The notes under the pieces were generated by a model. It was not told the DNA's origin. It was given only the letters and a program-made list of their open reading frames with translations, and ran no database searches. The translations under genes and the position numbers were made by a program. This document shows positions 1 through 10,543 of a stretch of 64,000 nt of DNA, one piece after another; position 1 is the first letter of the stretch; each line of letters starts with the position of its first letter. Source of the DNA: Caulobacter sp. (lineage in GTDB: Bacteria > Pseudomonadota > Alphaproteobacteria > Caulobacterales > Caulobacteraceae); the NCBI GenBank assembly GCA_030678995.1, contig JAUXTQ010000017.1:62001-126000 (forward strand), given 5' to 3'.

Positions 1-57
1 CCGACGACATGATGTGGGCAAGGCTCATGCGTTCTTTGCCCGGTTAGCGGCAAAGCC

Positions 58-82
58 TGACGCGCCTGGCGGCGTTTTTTGC
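58..82 (+). terminator. Possible terminator of the upstream gene (CGCC-TGGC-GGCG followed by T6)
   Basis: short GC stem then TTTTTT before the fliK promoter region. Confidence 0.4.
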
Positions 83-330
83 CGGGCGAACGCGACCGCG
101 CTCGCGAGGGTCAAGTCTAACCTGTTGAAATCCATGACGTTTCGTTCCGACCGGAAAACGGTTCGGAATTCAACAGCGCAAGAGCCGCGCCACGACCCGG
201 CGGGCGGCAGTTTCCGGCCCTCGCGACCAATAGCGGCCCGGCAAAACCGACCCGGCGGGGCGTCGGAGGCTGGGTCACGACCGCCCGGAAACCCCTTGTG
301 GAACAACGGGTTGGGGCCGCGATGCGGAAC

Positions 331-346
331 TGGCCCGGCGGTTGCT
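331..346 (+). promoter_or_regulatory. Candidate sigma-54 promoter (TGGCCC-GGCGG-TTGCT) upstream of fliK
   Basis: -24 GG / -12 GC elements with correct spacing, about 75 bp before the fliK ATG. Confidence 0.65.
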
Positions 347-419
347 TTGGATGGATCGAATAATCCGGGCGCAGCAGGCGCCGACCGTTTTACCCTTCCC
401 CCAGGCGACCTCGCCCTAA

Positions 420-1934
420 ATGACCGCGCTCGCGTCCAGTCTGCTCGCCGCCCTGCCGGGTGGTTTCGCGCCCTTCGCCGGGGTCGGCGCCGCCGTGTCG
501 ACCGGCGTGGACGGCGCGTTCGAGGGTCTGCTGGCCGGTCTGCTGACGGCGGAAACCGATGCCCGGCCGCGCCCGCCCGGCCTGCCGGACGAGGCCCAGG
601 CCGACGCCGGTCAGACTGCGCCCGACGCACTCCTCCTGTCAGACAGCGCATTCACGGTGTTCGCGGCCGCGCCGGCGCCACTGCCCCTGCTGACCCCGGT
701 CGCGCCGGAGGCCGCCGAGGCCGGCGCCACTGTCACGCCCGAGTCGGTGGACGCCGCCTCGAATGCTGTTGCAGCCCTGGCCGCACAGGGCTGGACCCGG
801 CCGCACCTGCCGGTGGCCGCCGCCGTTACAGCCATCGCGCCTGCCGATATGCCGATTCCGGCGCCGGCCGTCGCCGATCGGGCGCAGGTCGACACAACTG
901 GTCTGCCCGCCGCGACCTCGCCGGCTGTTCCGGACACAGCGATGCCGGCGCGGCCGGATCGGCCTGTCCGCTCCGGGCTGCTTTGGCAGACGGATTGGCA
1001 GCCTGCCGCCGCCCGGCCAGCCGATGACCAGCCGGTATCCGTTCGACCCGCCGCCGCCCAGCTGGCCGCGCCGGCGATCCCGTCGCAACCCGCGTCTGCG
1101 ACCCCGGCGCAGCCGGCCGTTCCAGTCGTCCCGCCGACCCGGACCGAAGCCGCCGTCATCGACGTCGTTCCCCTGGCCGCGCCGGTGAAGGCCATCGCGC
1201 CGGACGGCGAGAGCCGCCGCCCCGCCATAGCCTCGCGCGGCGAGCGCCCGGCGCACGCCGCCGCCCGCTTCGGCCCGACCCCCACGGCCGCGTCCGATCG
1301 GCTGGCCCCGGTCGAGGCCGCCGCCGAGGAGCTTGCCGCCCTCGACGGCGACGAGTCCCAGGCCGTCGATCTGGGCGCCGCGCCCGTTGACCTGATCGAG
1401 GCGCCCGAGGCCCGTCCGCCCGCCCTGTCGGCGGAAGCCCGCGCCGCGGCCGTCGGCACGGCCGGCGCCGTGGCCCCCGAGACGCTTGTGCGCGGGTCGC
1501 CGGAGACCGTCGCCAAACTCGCCGCCGACATCGTCCGCAAGCTGGACGGCCAGACCACCCGCTTCGACCTGGAGCTGGACCCGCACGGGCTGGGAAAGGT
1601 CGACGTGGCCATCGAGATCGACCGGGCCGGCAAAATGACCGCCGCCCTGACGTTTGACTCAGCCCAGTCCGCCGCCGACCTGCGCGGCCGCTCGGGTGAG
1701 CTGCGGCTGGCCCTTGAACAGGCCGGGTTCGACGTTTCCGAAAGCGGCCTGACCTTTGACCTCGCCGGACAGGGGCCCGGCTTCGGCGGCCGCGAGGCGG
1801 CCCAGCAGGAGCGCGGCTGGAACGGCCGCGCCTTCCAAAGCGCGCAATCGGGCGCCGAGGAGGCCGACGCCGCCCTCGCCGCCACAACCCAACTCCCGTC
1901 CCGGACCCGTTCCGGGGTCGACATCCGGATCTGA
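420..1934 (+). CDS. fliK: Flagellar hook-length control protein FliK
   Basis: Ala/Pro-rich N-terminus, C-terminal LDPHGLGKVDVAIEIDRAGKMTAALTFDS (Flg_hook), next to flgD/flgE. Confidence 0.85.
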   Translation: MTALASSLLAALPGGFAPFAGVGAAVSTGVDGAFEGLLAGLLTAETDARPRPPGLPDEAQADAGQTAPDALLLSDSAFTVFAAAPAPLPLLTPVAPEAAEAGATVTPESVDAASNAVAALAAQGWTRPHLPVAAAVTAIAPADMPIPAPAVADRAQVDTTGLPAATSPAVPDTAMPARPDRPVRSGLLWQTDWQPAAARPADDQPVSVRPAAAQLAAPAIPSQPASATPAQPAVPVVPPTRTEAAVIDVVPLAAPVKAIAPDGESRRPAIASRGERPAHAAARFGPTPTAASDRLAPVEAAAEELAALDGDESQAVDLGAAPVDLIEAPEARPPALSAEARAAAVGTAGAVAPETLVRGSPETVAKLAADIVRKLDGQTTRFDLELDPHGLGKVDVAIEIDRAGKMTAALTFDSAQSAADLRGRSGELRLALEQAGFDVSESGLTFDLAGQGPGFGGREAAQQERGWNGRAFQSAQSGAEEADAALAATTQLPSRTRSGVDIRI

Positions 1935-1942
1935 GGCAGACC

Positions 1943-2620
1943 ATGGCAGACGCCGTCAGCAGTGCAGCCGCCGCAGCCGGAGCTTCGGTCAGCGACAAGT
2001 TGAATTCGTCCCGCGGCCGGCTGGCCGACAGCGAGGAAACCTTTCTGCGGCTGCTGACCACCCAGCTGAAGAACCAGGACCCCCTCTCGCCGCTCGATTC
2101 CAACGAGTTCACCGCGCAGATCGTGCAGATGACCGGCGTCGAGCAGCAGCTGATGACCAACGACCTGCTGGCCATGCTGGTGGGCATGAACGACGGCGGC
2201 CTGGCCGGCTCGGTCAACCTGATCGGCAAGACGGTGACCGCCGAGACCGACGACGCCGTGCTGACCGACGGCGCCGCCAACTGGACCTACGAGATCGACC
2301 GCAGCGCCACCAACGTGAAGCTGGAAGTGCTCAATTCCCAGGGCGTCTCGATCTGGAGCCGCGCCGACGCCAGCGTGGCCGGCGGCGAACACACCCTCGA
2401 CTGGGACGGCGTCACCACCACCGGGCAGCAGCTGCCCGACGGGGGAACCTACACCCTGAAGGTTACCGCCACCGGCTCAGGCGGCGAGACGATCAACGCT
2501 TCCACCCGCACCACCGGCGTCGCGACCGGGGTGCAGACCATCGACGGCCAGACCGTCGTCAGTATCGGCAAACTCAAGATCCCCGTCTCCTCGGTGATCG
2601 GCGTGGCGTCCACGCTGTGA
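1943..2620 (+). CDS. flgD: Flagellar hook assembly scaffold FlgD
   Basis: ETFLRLLTTQLKNQDPLSPLDSNEFTAQIVQMTGVEQQL motif. Confidence 0.95.
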   Translation: MADAVSSAAAAAGASVSDKLNSSRGRLADSEETFLRLLTTQLKNQDPLSPLDSNEFTAQIVQMTGVEQQLMTNDLLAMLVGMNDGGLAGSVNLIGKTVTAETDDAVLTDGAANWTYEIDRSATNVKLEVLNSQGVSIWSRADASVAGGEHTLDWDGVTTTGQQLPDGGTYTLKVTATGSGGETINASTRTTGVATGVQTIDGQTVVSIGKLKIPVSSVIGVASTL

Positions 2621-2652
2621 CCCAGACCCGCAAGAAGGAAGGCTAACCTCCC

Positions 2653-4059
2653 ATGAGCATCAACAGCGCCATGCTCGCCGGCGTCACCGGCCTGGTGTCG
2701 AACTCGCAAGCGCTCGCCGCGATCTCCGACAACATCGCGAACGTCAATACGGTCGGCTACAAGCGCAGCCAGGCCAACTTCCAGACCCTGGTCACCTCGC
2801 GGTCGGCCAACGCCGCCTATGCGGCCGGTGGCGTCACGGCACAGACCCGGCGGTTCGTCACCGCCCAGGGCCTGCCCACCCAGACGACCTCCAGCACCGA
2901 CCTGTCGATCTCCGGCCAGGGCTTCTTCGTGGTGACGGAAAAGTCGGAAGATCTGCAGCCGACCGACGCGCGTTCGTTTACCCGCGCCGGCTCGTTCGCC
3001 CTCGACAACCTGGGCTACCTGCGCAACGACGCCGGCCTCTATCTGCAGGGCTGGCTGGTCGATGATGAAGGCCTGATCACCACCGATCCTTCCGACATCA
3101 CCCGCCTGCGCTCGATCAACGTCTCCTCGGTCGGCGGCGCCGCCGAACCGACCACCCGCGCCACGGTCAACGCAAACCTGCTGTCCAGCCAGGAGCTGTC
3201 GGCTGACGTGGGTCTCTATGACGCAACGCTCAATTCCATGGCCATGTACGACCCCGACCTGGGCACCGGCGTGCGGCCCGACTTCTCGATCCAGGTGCCG
3301 GTGTCCGACTCCAAGGGCGGCAAGCGCACGGTCCAGGTCGACTTCCTCAAGAGCACCAATCCCAACGAGTGGTACGCCGAGGTCCGCGCGGTGCCGGCCG
3401 CCGACGTGGAAACCGGCGCGGGCCTGACCAATGGCCAGCTGGCCACGGGCCTTGTCGTGTTCACGCCGGACGGCCGCCTCGACTCCGCCGCCACGACCCT
3501 GTTCCCCGACCCCGACAATCCCGTGCTGACCTTTGGGGCATCCGCGGACGCCGCGCCGGGCGCGGGCGCGTTCAAATGGGATACGAGCCTTGGCGTGGCG
3601 TCGCAGGAGATCCGTCTCGAGCTCGGCGGCGCCGCCGGCGGCCTGACCCAGTTCGACAGCCAGTCGCTGGTGCAGTCGGTGGCCACCAACGGCACCGCCT
3701 TCGGCAACCTGACCAATATCGAGATCGACGAGCGCGGCTTCGTCACGGCCATCTTCGACAACGGCATCTCGCGGCAGATCGCCCAGGTCGCCCTGGCCAC
3801 CTTCCCGAACGCCGACGGCCTGATCCCGGTCAACGGCAACGCCTACAGGGTCGCCCAGGCCAGCGGCACCTACAACTTCAAGACCGCCGGCAGCGGCGGG
3901 GCGGGCTTTATCTCGCCCTCGACGCTCGAAGCCTCGACGGTGGACCTCTCGAGCGAGTTCACCGGCCTGATCACTACGCAACGGGCCTACTCGGCCTCGT
4001 CGAAAATCATCACCACGGCTGATCAGATGTTGGAAGAGCTTCTGAACATCAAGAGATAA
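2653..4059 (+). CDS. flgE: Flagellar hook protein FlgE
   Basis: MSINSAMLAGVTGLVSNSQALAAISDNIANVNTVGYK N-terminus; C-terminal QRAYSASSKIITTADQMLEELLNIKR. Confidence 0.95.
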   Translation: MSINSAMLAGVTGLVSNSQALAAISDNIANVNTVGYKRSQANFQTLVTSRSANAAYAAGGVTAQTRRFVTAQGLPTQTTSSTDLSISGQGFFVVTEKSEDLQPTDARSFTRAGSFALDNLGYLRNDAGLYLQGWLVDDEGLITTDPSDITRLRSINVSSVGGAAEPTTRATVNANLLSSQELSADVGLYDATLNSMAMYDPDLGTGVRPDFSIQVPVSDSKGGKRTVQVDFLKSTNPNEWYAEVRAVPAADVETGAGLTNGQLATGLVVFTPDGRLDSAATTLFPDPDNPVLTFGASADAAPGAGAFKWDTSLGVASQEIRLELGGAAGGLTQFDSQSLVQSVATNGTAFGNLTNIEIDERGFVTAIFDNGISRQIAQVALATFPNADGLIPVNGNAYRVAQASGTYNFKTAGSGGAGFISPSTLEASTVDLSSEFTGLITTQRAYSASSKIITTADQMLEELLNIKR

Positions 4060-4224
4060 CCTTGAAGTTTAGTTTGTTTTAATTTGGTTGTTCCAACATG
4101 AAACACTGTTGTTAACTTGGAGTGGATAGTGGTTACCTGTGTTTTTACTATCACGATTCACGCGCTGTTATCGCCGGCGGCGTACAGTTCTCCTCAACAG
4201 TGATGGTGAGAGAGGCCTAGAGCC

Positions 4225-4506
4225 ATGCTTCAACAGCAGCGCGTGAACAGCAGGGGTGAGAAATACGTGATCGGTCCGACCGGTGCGCCCTTGACGCTGT
4301 CCGATCTGCCGCCGGCCAACACCGAGCGCTGGGTCATCCGGCGCAAGGCGGAGGTCGTGGCGGCGGTCCGGGGAGGGCTCCTCACCCTTGATGATGCCTG
4401 TGACCGTTACAGGCTCACCAACGAGGAATTCCTGACCTGGCAGAAGTCGATCGACCGGCACGGGCTTGCGGGTCTCCGGACGACCCGTCTGCAGCAGTAT
4501 CGCTGA
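4225..4506 (+). CDS. sciP: SciP family CtrA-inhibitory transcription factor (DUF1153)
   Basis: GPTGAPLTLSDLPPANTERWVIRRKAEVVAAVRGGLLTLDDACDRYRLTNEEFLTWQ; located between flgE and fliF as in Caulobacter. Confidence 0.93.
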   Translation: MLQQQRVNSRGEKYVIGPTGAPLTLSDLPPANTERWVIRRKAEVVAAVRGGLLTLDDACDRYRLTNEEFLTWQKSIDRHGLAGLRTTRLQQYR

Positions 4507-4541
4507 GCCGCTCCGCCCCCCTCCCAACCAGGCTCGCGTAG

Positions 4542-4576
4542 ACGGCCGCGCCCCCACCGGCGCGGCCGTCGTCTTT
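4542..4576 (+). terminator. Rho-independent terminator after sciP
   Basis: ACGGCCGCGCC/GGCGCGGCCGT 11-bp stem followed by a T run. Confidence 0.75.
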
Positions 4577-4596
4577 TGTGGCCGAACGTCCGGGGT

Positions 4597-4613
4597 TTAA
4601 GGCCCCGTTTACC
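4597..4613 (+). promoter_or_regulatory. Candidate CtrA box (TTAA-N7-TTTACC) upstream of fliF
   Basis: TTAAGGCCCCGTTTACC, close to the TTAA-N7-TTAAC consensus. Confidence 0.65.
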
Positions 4614-4699
4614 ACGCACCCGGTAATTCCTGCCTAGCGGCCCGATTGTGTCGGCGCCGTTTGTCCGTAGCGTGGGGGCAGGCCCGGGTGGAACAGTTC

Positions 4700-6358
4700 A
4701 TGAGCGCCTTGCGAGGGTTCGGCCTTGGCCGTCTCGCGGCGCTGGCCGGAATCGGGGTGGGCCTTGCCGCCGCCCTGGTGGCGTTGACCCTCAGCATCGG
4801 CTCGCAGCCCAAGGCGCTGCTCTATTCCAACCTTGATCTCAAGGAAGCCTCCGCCGTGGTCCAGGCCCTGGAACAGGCGGGGATCAAGTACGAGGCCAAG
4901 GGCGACGGCTCGACCATCATGGTGCCCCGCGACCAGGTGGCCGAGACCCGGCTGATGATCGCCAGCAAGGGCCTGGTGAGCTCCGGCTCGGTCGGCTACG
5001 AGATCTTCGACCAGGGCGCGACCCTGGGCCAGACCGATTTCGTCCAGCAGCTCAACCGCCAGCGCGCCCTCGAGGGCGAGCTGGCCCGCACAATTCGCGG
5101 CCTCGACGGCGTGACTTCGGTCCGCGTGCACCTGAACCTGCCGCGCCGCCAGCTGTTCGAGGAGGCGGCCGAGGCGCCGTCGGCCTCGGTGACCATCGGC
5201 ATCGGCGGCCGCAAGCCCAGCGACGAGCAGGTCCAGGCGGTGCAGAACCTGGTCGCCGGCGCGGTGCCGGGCCTGAAGGCCGAACAGGTTGCGGTCATCG
5301 ACCAGCACGGCAAGACCCTGTCCGCCGCCGGCGGCAGTTCGATGGCCGGCAAGATGGCCGACGACCGCAGGAGCGAGGTCGAACGCAGGCTGGCCGCGCG
5401 TATCAAGGAAATGGTCGAGGGCGTGGTCGGCCCCGGCCGCGCGCGGGTCGAGGTCACCGCCGACATCGACATGGCCCGGATCACCGAGCAGCGCGAGACC
5501 TTCGACCCCGACGGCCAGGTGGTCCGCTCCGAGCAGACCGGCGAGGAAACGGCGCGCGAGAACGAGCCGGGCTCCGCCGACGCCGTTTCGGCCACAGCCA
5601 ATATCCCGGGCGGCGGCGCCGGCGCGGCGGACGGCCTGACTTCGTCCAACAGCGGCCGACAGGAATCGACCACCAACTACGAGATCAGCAAGACGGTCAC
5701 CACCGAGGTTCGCGAGCCCGGCACGGTGAAGAAGATGTCGGTGGCCGTGGCCGTCGACGGGATCACCGCCGTCGGCAAGGACGGCAAGCCCGGCGCCTAT
5801 TCGGCCCGGTCCGCCGCCGAGATGGCGCGGCTGGAGGAGCTGGTGAAGGCCGCCGTCGGCTTCGACGCCGAGCGCGGCGACACCGTCCGGGTGACCAACG
5901 TCCGTTTCGCCCGCGAAGCGCTCGACGAGGCCGGAGTCACGGCCAAGACCGGGCTGCTGAGCGGTTTCGACAAGAACGACATCATGCGGGCGATCGAGCT
6001 GGGCGTGCTGGCCATCCTGGGCATCCTGATGATGCTGTTCGGCGTGCGGCCGCTGCTCAGGGGGCTGACCGGCGGCGGTTCGGGCGGCGGCATGCTGCCG
6101 GCCCTGTCCGGCGCGGCCGGCGGGGTGACCACCCGGTTGGTGGCTACCCCCGACGGCGGGACCATGCAGATCGCGGTGGATCCACACACCGGCGAGCCCC
6201 TCGCCCTGCCCGGACCCGACATGGACCAGCGCATCGACATCGCCCGCATCGAGGGCCAGGTCCGCGCCTCTTCGGTCAAACGGGTCTCGGACTTCGTCGA
6301 TAAACACCCTGACGAGTCCGTCTCCATCCTCCGTTCCTGGCTGCACGAAACGGCATGA
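4700..6358 (+). CDS. fliF: Flagellar MS-ring protein FliF
   Basis: [46 protein letters not shown]; start placed at MSALRGFG downstream of the CtrA box. Confidence 0.95.
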   Translation: MSALRGFGLGRLAALAGIGVGLAAALVALTLSIGSQPKALLYSNLDLKEASAVVQALEQAGIKYEAKGDGSTIMVPRDQVAETRLMIASKGLVSSGSVGYEIFDQGATLGQTDFVQQLNRQRALEGELARTIRGLDGVTSVRVHLNLPRRQLFEEAAEAPSASVTIGIGGRKPSDEQVQAVQNLVAGAVPGLKAEQVAVIDQHGKTLSAAGGSSMAGKMADDRRSEVERRLAARIKEMVEGVVGPGRARVEVTADIDMARITEQRETFDPDGQVVRSEQTGEETARENEPGSADAVSATANIPGGGAGAADGLTSSNSGRQESTTNYEISKTVTTEVREPGTVKKMSVAVAVDGITAVGKDGKPGAYSARSAAEMARLEELVKAAVGFDAERGDTVRVTNVRFAREALDEAGVTAKTGLLSGFDKNDIMRAIELGVLAILGILMMLFGVRPLLRGLTGGGSGGGMLPALSGAAGGVTTRLVATPDGGTMQIAVDPHTGEPLALPGPDMDQRIDIARIEGQVRASSVKRVSDFVDKHPDESVSILRSWLHETA

Positions 6359-6446
6359 CCCGCCTTCGCCAAGGTTCCGGAGGGCAGGACCTCCATCCCG
6401 ACGGGTCAGGGGCCGGCGCGACCGCGCCTAGCCGCGCGAGGCGATC

Positions 6447-7481
6447 ATGGCGATAGGCGCGCGTGGGAAAAAGGCGGTCGTAGACACCACAAAGCTGGGC
6501 GGGCCCGAGAAGGCGGCCATCGTCCTGCTGGCGCTCGGCGAGGAGCACACCGCAATCTGGGAAGCCCTGGACGAGGAGGAGATCAAGGAGGTCTCCCAAG
6601 CCATGGCGACGCTCGGCAACGTCTCGTCTTCGGTGGTCGAGGAGCTGCTGGTCGAGTTCGTCTCCGGCATGTCCTCCAGCGGGGCGATCATGGGCAGCTT
6701 CGAGCAGACCCAGCGCCTGCTCGGGGCCTTCATGCCGTCCGAGAAGGTCGACTCCCTGATGGAGGAGATCCGCGGCCCCGCCGGCCGGACCATGTGGGAC
6801 AAGCTGGGCAACGTGAACGAGGCGGTGCTCGCCAACTACCTGAAGAATGAATACCCCCAGACCGTCGCGGTGGTGCTGTCCAAGATCAAGGCCGAACACG
6901 CCGCCCGGGTGCTGGCCTCGCTGCCCGAGGACTTCGCTCTGGAATGCGTCCAGCGGATGCTGCGCATGGAGCCGGTGCAGCGCGAGATCCTCGACAAGAT
7001 CGAGCAGACCCTGCGGACCGAGTTCATGTCCAACCTGGCGCGCACCTCCAAGCGCGACAGCCACGAGATGATGGCGGACATCTTCAACAACTTCGATCGT
7101 CAGACCGAAGCCCGCTTCATCGCCGCCCTGGAAGAGCGCAACCGCGAGAGCGCCGAGCGCATCCGGGCGCTGATGTTCGTCTTCGAGGACCTCAACAAGC
7201 TCGATCCGGGCGGGGTGCAGACCCTGCTGCGGGCGGTCGAGAAGGACCAGCTGGGTCTTGCGCTAAAGGGCGCCTCGGACGCCCTGCGCGAGATGTTCTT
7301 CTCCAACATGTCCGAGCGCGCCTCCAAGATCATGCGCGAGGACATGGAAAGCATGGGTCCGGTGCGTCTGCGCGACGTCGACCAGGCCCAGATGGCCATG
7401 GTGCAGGCCGCCAAGGACCTTGCCGCCAAGGGCGAGATCATGCTCGCCGGCGCCGGCGGCGATGACGAGCTGATCTACTGA
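6447..7481 (+). CDS. fliG: Flagellar motor switch protein FliG
   Basis: [55 protein letters not shown]. Confidence 0.96.
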   Translation: MAIGARGKKAVVDTTKLGGPEKAAIVLLALGEEHTAIWEALDEEEIKEVSQAMATLGNVSSSVVEELLVEFVSGMSSSGAIMGSFEQTQRLLGAFMPSEKVDSLMEEIRGPAGRTMWDKLGNVNEAVLANYLKNEYPQTVAVVLSKIKAEHAARVLASLPEDFALECVQRMLRMEPVQREILDKIEQTLRTEFMSNLARTSKRDSHEMMADIFNNFDRQTEARFIAALEERNRESAERIRALMFVFEDLNKLDPGGVQTLLRAVEKDQLGLALKGASDALREMFFSNMSERASKIMREDMESMGPVRLRDVDQAQMAMVQAAKDLAAKGEIMLAGAGGDDELIY

Positions 7482-8140
7482 TGGCCGGCCCCGCCCACAC
7501 CCCCTTCGGTTTCGACACGGTGTTCGATGACGCCGGCTCGGTGGCGTTCCAGCCGCCGCCGCGCAAGCGCGCCTGGACGCCCGACGAGGTCGAACAGATC
7601 CGCGCCGCCGCCTTCGCCGAGGGCGAGCGCTCGGCCGTGGCGCAGGCCGAGGCGCAGGCCGCCGACGCGTTGGCTGACATCGCTTCGGCGGCCCGGGCCG
7701 CCATGTCTGCCCTCGCCGGCGTGGCGCATGAGCACCGCGTCGGCTCTGCGGGCCTGGCCCTGGCCGCCGCCCGCAGCATCGCCGACGCCGCCCTGGCGCG
7801 GTTCCCGGACGCTCCGGTGGCCGCCGCCCTGGAATCCCTGGCCCGCGAGGTCGAGGCCCAGCCCCGACTGACCGTCCGCGTGGCCGCCGGCCTGGAGGGC
7901 CGTGTCCAGGCCTCGCTCGACCAGACCGCCGAGGCCATCGGCTTCACAGGGCAGATCATCGCCCGCGCCGACGCCCAGCTGCCGCCCGCCGCCTTCGTCC
8001 TCGACTGGGGTGACGGCAAGGCGGCCTTCGATCCCCAGGCCGCCGCCGAACGCGTGGCGGCCGCCCTCGACGCGGCCCTCGCCGCAGAGGGCCTGCACGC
8101 CGAACCCCTGATTCCCGCCAGCGAGGCCGACCATGGCTGA
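7481..8140 (+). CDS. fliH: FliH/FlbE-like flagellar assembly protein
   Basis: position between fliG and fliN; Ala-rich FliH-like composition; translationally coupled. Confidence 0.75.
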   Translation: MAGPAHTPFGFDTVFDDAGSVAFQPPPRKRAWTPDEVEQIRAAAFAEGERSAVAQAEAQAADALADIASAARAAMSALAGVAHEHRVGSAGLALAAARSIADAALARFPDAPVAAALESLAREVEAQPRLTVRVAAGLEGRVQASLDQTAEAIGFTGQIIARADAQLPPAAFVLDWGDGKAAFDPQAAAERVAAALDAALAAEGLHAEPLIPASEADHG

Positions 8141-8474
8141 TGAAAACAATCTCACGCTCGATGAATTCGGGGCCGACGAACAGCTCGCCTCGGAGATGCA
8201 GGTCGATCACGAGGGGAAGTCCGCCTCCGACCTGGCGCCTGTCTTCGACGTGCCGGTGAACATCTCGGCGGTGCTGGGCCGGGCCAACCTGTCTGTCGCC
8301 CAGCTGCTGCAGCTGGGCCAGGGCAGCGTCCTGGAGCTCGACCGCAAGGTCGGCGAGGCCATCGACATCTACGTGAACAACCGTCTGGTCGCCCGCGGCG
8401 AGGTCGTCGTCGTCGATGACCGCCTGGGCGTGACCATGACCGAAATCATCAAGGACGGCGACTCGGCCGCCTGA
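8133..8474 (+). CDS. fliN: Flagellar motor switch protein FliN
   Basis: [68 protein letters not shown]. Confidence 0.96.
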   Translation: MADENNLTLDEFGADEQLASEMQVDHEGKSASDLAPVFDVPVNISAVLGRANLSVAQLLQLGQGSVLELDRKVGEAIDIYVNNRLVARGEVVVVDDRLGVTMTEIIKDGDSAA

Positions 8475-8504
8475 ACGGCGGGCTTGGCGTAAAGGAGAAT
8501 ACCT

Positions 8505-9875
8505 ATGCGGCTTCTGGTGGTCGGACGACTGAACGGACAGCTCTCCCTGGCGGTGAAAATGGCCATGGCGGCGGGGGCCAAGGTGGCGCACGTCGAAACC
8601 GTGGCCGCCGCCACCCAGGCCCTGCGGGCCGGACAGGGCGCCGACCTGTTGATGGTCGACTACGAGCTCGACATCGCGGCCCTGATCGCGGCCAACGAGG
8701 CCGAGCGCATCCGGGTGCCGGTGGTGGCCTGCGGCGTGGGCGCCGACGCCCAGCGCGCCGGCGACGCCATCCGCGCGGGGGCCAAGGAGTTCATCCCCCT
8801 GCCGCCCGACGCGGACCTGATCGCCGCGGTGCTGGCGGCGATCGGCGACGACAATCGCCCGATGATCGCCCGCGACCCGATCATGGAGGTCGTGATCAAG
8901 CTGGCCGACCAGATCGCGCCGTCGGACGCCTCGATCCTGATCACCGGCGAAAGCGGCGTCGGCAAGGAGGTGATGGCCCGCTACGTCCACACCAAGTCGC
9001 GCCGGGCCAACAAGCCGTTCATCAGCGTCAACTGCGCCGCCATCCCGGAGAACCTGCTGGAGAGCGAACTGTTCGGCCATGAGAAGGGCGCCTTCACCGG
9101 CGCGGTGGCGCGGCGAATCGGCAAGTTCGAGGAAGCCACCGGCGGCACCCTGCTGCTGGACGAAATCAGCGAGATGGACGGCCGTCTTCAGGCCAAGCTC
9201 CTCCGTGCATTGCAAGAGCGCGAGATCGACCGCGTCGGGGGCGGCAAGCCGGTCAAGGTCGATATCCGCGTCATCGCCACGTCCAACCGCGACCTGGCCC
9301 AGGCGGTGCGCGACGGGACGTTCCGCGAGGACCTGCTCTATCGCCTCAATGTCGTGAACCTGCGCCTTCCGCCCCTGCGCGAGCGCCCCGGCGACATTGT
9401 CGCCCTGTCCGACCACTTCGTGAAAAAGTACGCCGCCGCCAACGGCATGCCGGAACGGCCCCTGTCGACGGAGGCCCGCCGCCGCCTGGTCGGCCATCGC
9501 TGGCCGGGCAACGTGCGGGAGCTGGAGAACGCCATGCACCGGGCGGTGCTGCTCAGCACCGGCGCCGAGATCGAGGAGTTCGCCGTCCGCCTGCCCGACG
9601 GCCAGCCCATGTCCCAGGGACCCGACGCGGCGGTGGCCCGCACGGCCTCGATGGCCGCCGACGCCATCAGCCGCTCTTTCGTCGGCCAGACCGTGGCCCA
9701 GGTGGAGCAGCAGCTGATCCTGGACACCCTCGGCCACTGCCTTGGCAACCGCACCCACGCGGCCAACATCCTGGGCATCTCGATCCGCACCCTGCGCAAC
9801 AAGCTGAAGGAATATTCCGAGGCGGGCGTGAGCGTGCCGGCGCCGCAGGCGGGGCTTGGGGCGCATGCGGCCTAG
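8505..9875 (+). CDS. flbD: Sigma-54-dependent flagellar regulator FlbD
   Basis: GESGVGKE, GAFTGA, AAA+ and C-terminal HTH; gene order fliF-fliG-flbE-fliN-flbD. Confidence 0.92.
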   Translation: MRLLVVGRLNGQLSLAVKMAMAAGAKVAHVETVAAATQALRAGQGADLLMVDYELDIAALIAANEAERIRVPVVACGVGADAQRAGDAIRAGAKEFIPLPPDADLIAAVLAAIGDDNRPMIARDPIMEVVIKLADQIAPSDASILITGESGVGKEVMARYVHTKSRRANKPFISVNCAAIPENLLESELFGHEKGAFTGAVARRIGKFEEATGGTLLLDEISEMDGRLQAKLLRALQEREIDRVGGGKPVKVDIRVIATSNRDLAQAVRDGTFREDLLYRLNVVNLRLPPLRERPGDIVALSDHFVKKYAAANGMPERPLSTEARRRLVGHRWPGNVRELENAMHRAVLLSTGAEIEEFAVRLPDGQPMSQGPDAAVARTASMAADAISRSFVGQTVAQVEQQLILDTLGHCLGNRTHAANILGISIRTLRNKLKEYSEAGVSVPAPQAGLGAHAA

Positions 9876-9876
9876 T

Positions 9877-10284
9877 TCAGCCGGCCTTGAGAAGCGCCTC
9901 CGCGCTTTCGGCGATGATGGCGTCGCGGGTGATGCCGCGCGCCTTCGCCGCGTCGTCGATATCGCTCAACAACGACTCCGGCAGAGTAAGCCTGACGACG
10001 GTCGAGGCTTCCGGTGTTGCTTCCACCAGGATTACGCCAGCCTCCCGAATATCGGGGTCGCGCGGAAGCCGATCCAGCGGAGTCGCGGACGGAATCGGCA
10101 TGTTCGCGTCGATCATGCCGCCAAGGTGGAGTTCGAGAGCCTCGCGGGCGCTGTCGGCGAGGTCGTTCAGGGTGTCGGCCGCGGTCACACAGCCGGGCAG
10201 GTCCGGAAAGAACAGGCCGTAACCTCCTCCTTCTCCCATTTCGATGAGCGCCGGAAAAACGAAGCGTTGCATGGGCGCCAACAT
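9877..10284 (-). CDS. hicB: HicB family antitoxin
   Basis: GYGLFFPDLPGCVTAADTLNDLADSAREALELHL plus a C-terminal RHH-like region. Confidence 0.88.
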   Translation of the reverse strand: MLAPMQRFVFPALIEMGEGGGYGLFFPDLPGCVTAADTLNDLADSAREALELHLGGMIDANMPIPSATPLDRLPRDPDIREAGVILVEATPEASTVVRLTLPESLLSDIDDAAKARGITRDAIIAESAEALLKAG

Positions 10285-10287
10285 ACC

Positions 10288-10485
10288 TCAGCCGCCGAGA
10301 ATTTTCACGCCGCTTTGTCGCTCGATGCTTTTCAGGGTTCCCGCCGGCAAATCTCGTCTCGGATGCGGAACGGTCACAAGCCCCGGTCTAACAGGGTGCT
10401 TCAAATGGACATGACTGCCCTTCTGGCGGTCGATACGCCAGCCGTCCGCGACCAGAAGAACAAGTATTTCGCGACTGGACAGCAT
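10288..10485 (-). CDS. hicA: HicA family mRNA-interferase toxin
   Basis: DGWRIDRQKGSHVHLKHPVRPGLVTVPHPRRDLPAGTLKSIERQ. Confidence 0.9.
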   Translation of the reverse strand: MLSSREILVLLVADGWRIDRQKGSHVHLKHPVRPGLVTVPHPRRDLPAGTLKSIERQSGVKILGG

Positions 10486-10543
10486 TCACACCCCCAGGTG
10501 GCGATTTCTCATCCATTCCTCCGGGCGATGGAAGAGGGATTCC

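Noticed and set aside
611-2392. Long - strand ORF antisense to fliK/flgD
   Set aside because: Typical high-GC shadow ORF; the + strand encodes clear FliK/FlgD, and the antisense product is low-complexity Ala/Gly/Arg with no family signature.
4634-6346. 570-aa - strand ORF antisense to fliF
   Set aside because: Same length and mirrored to fliF; His/Gly/Gln-rich composition typical of antisense translation.
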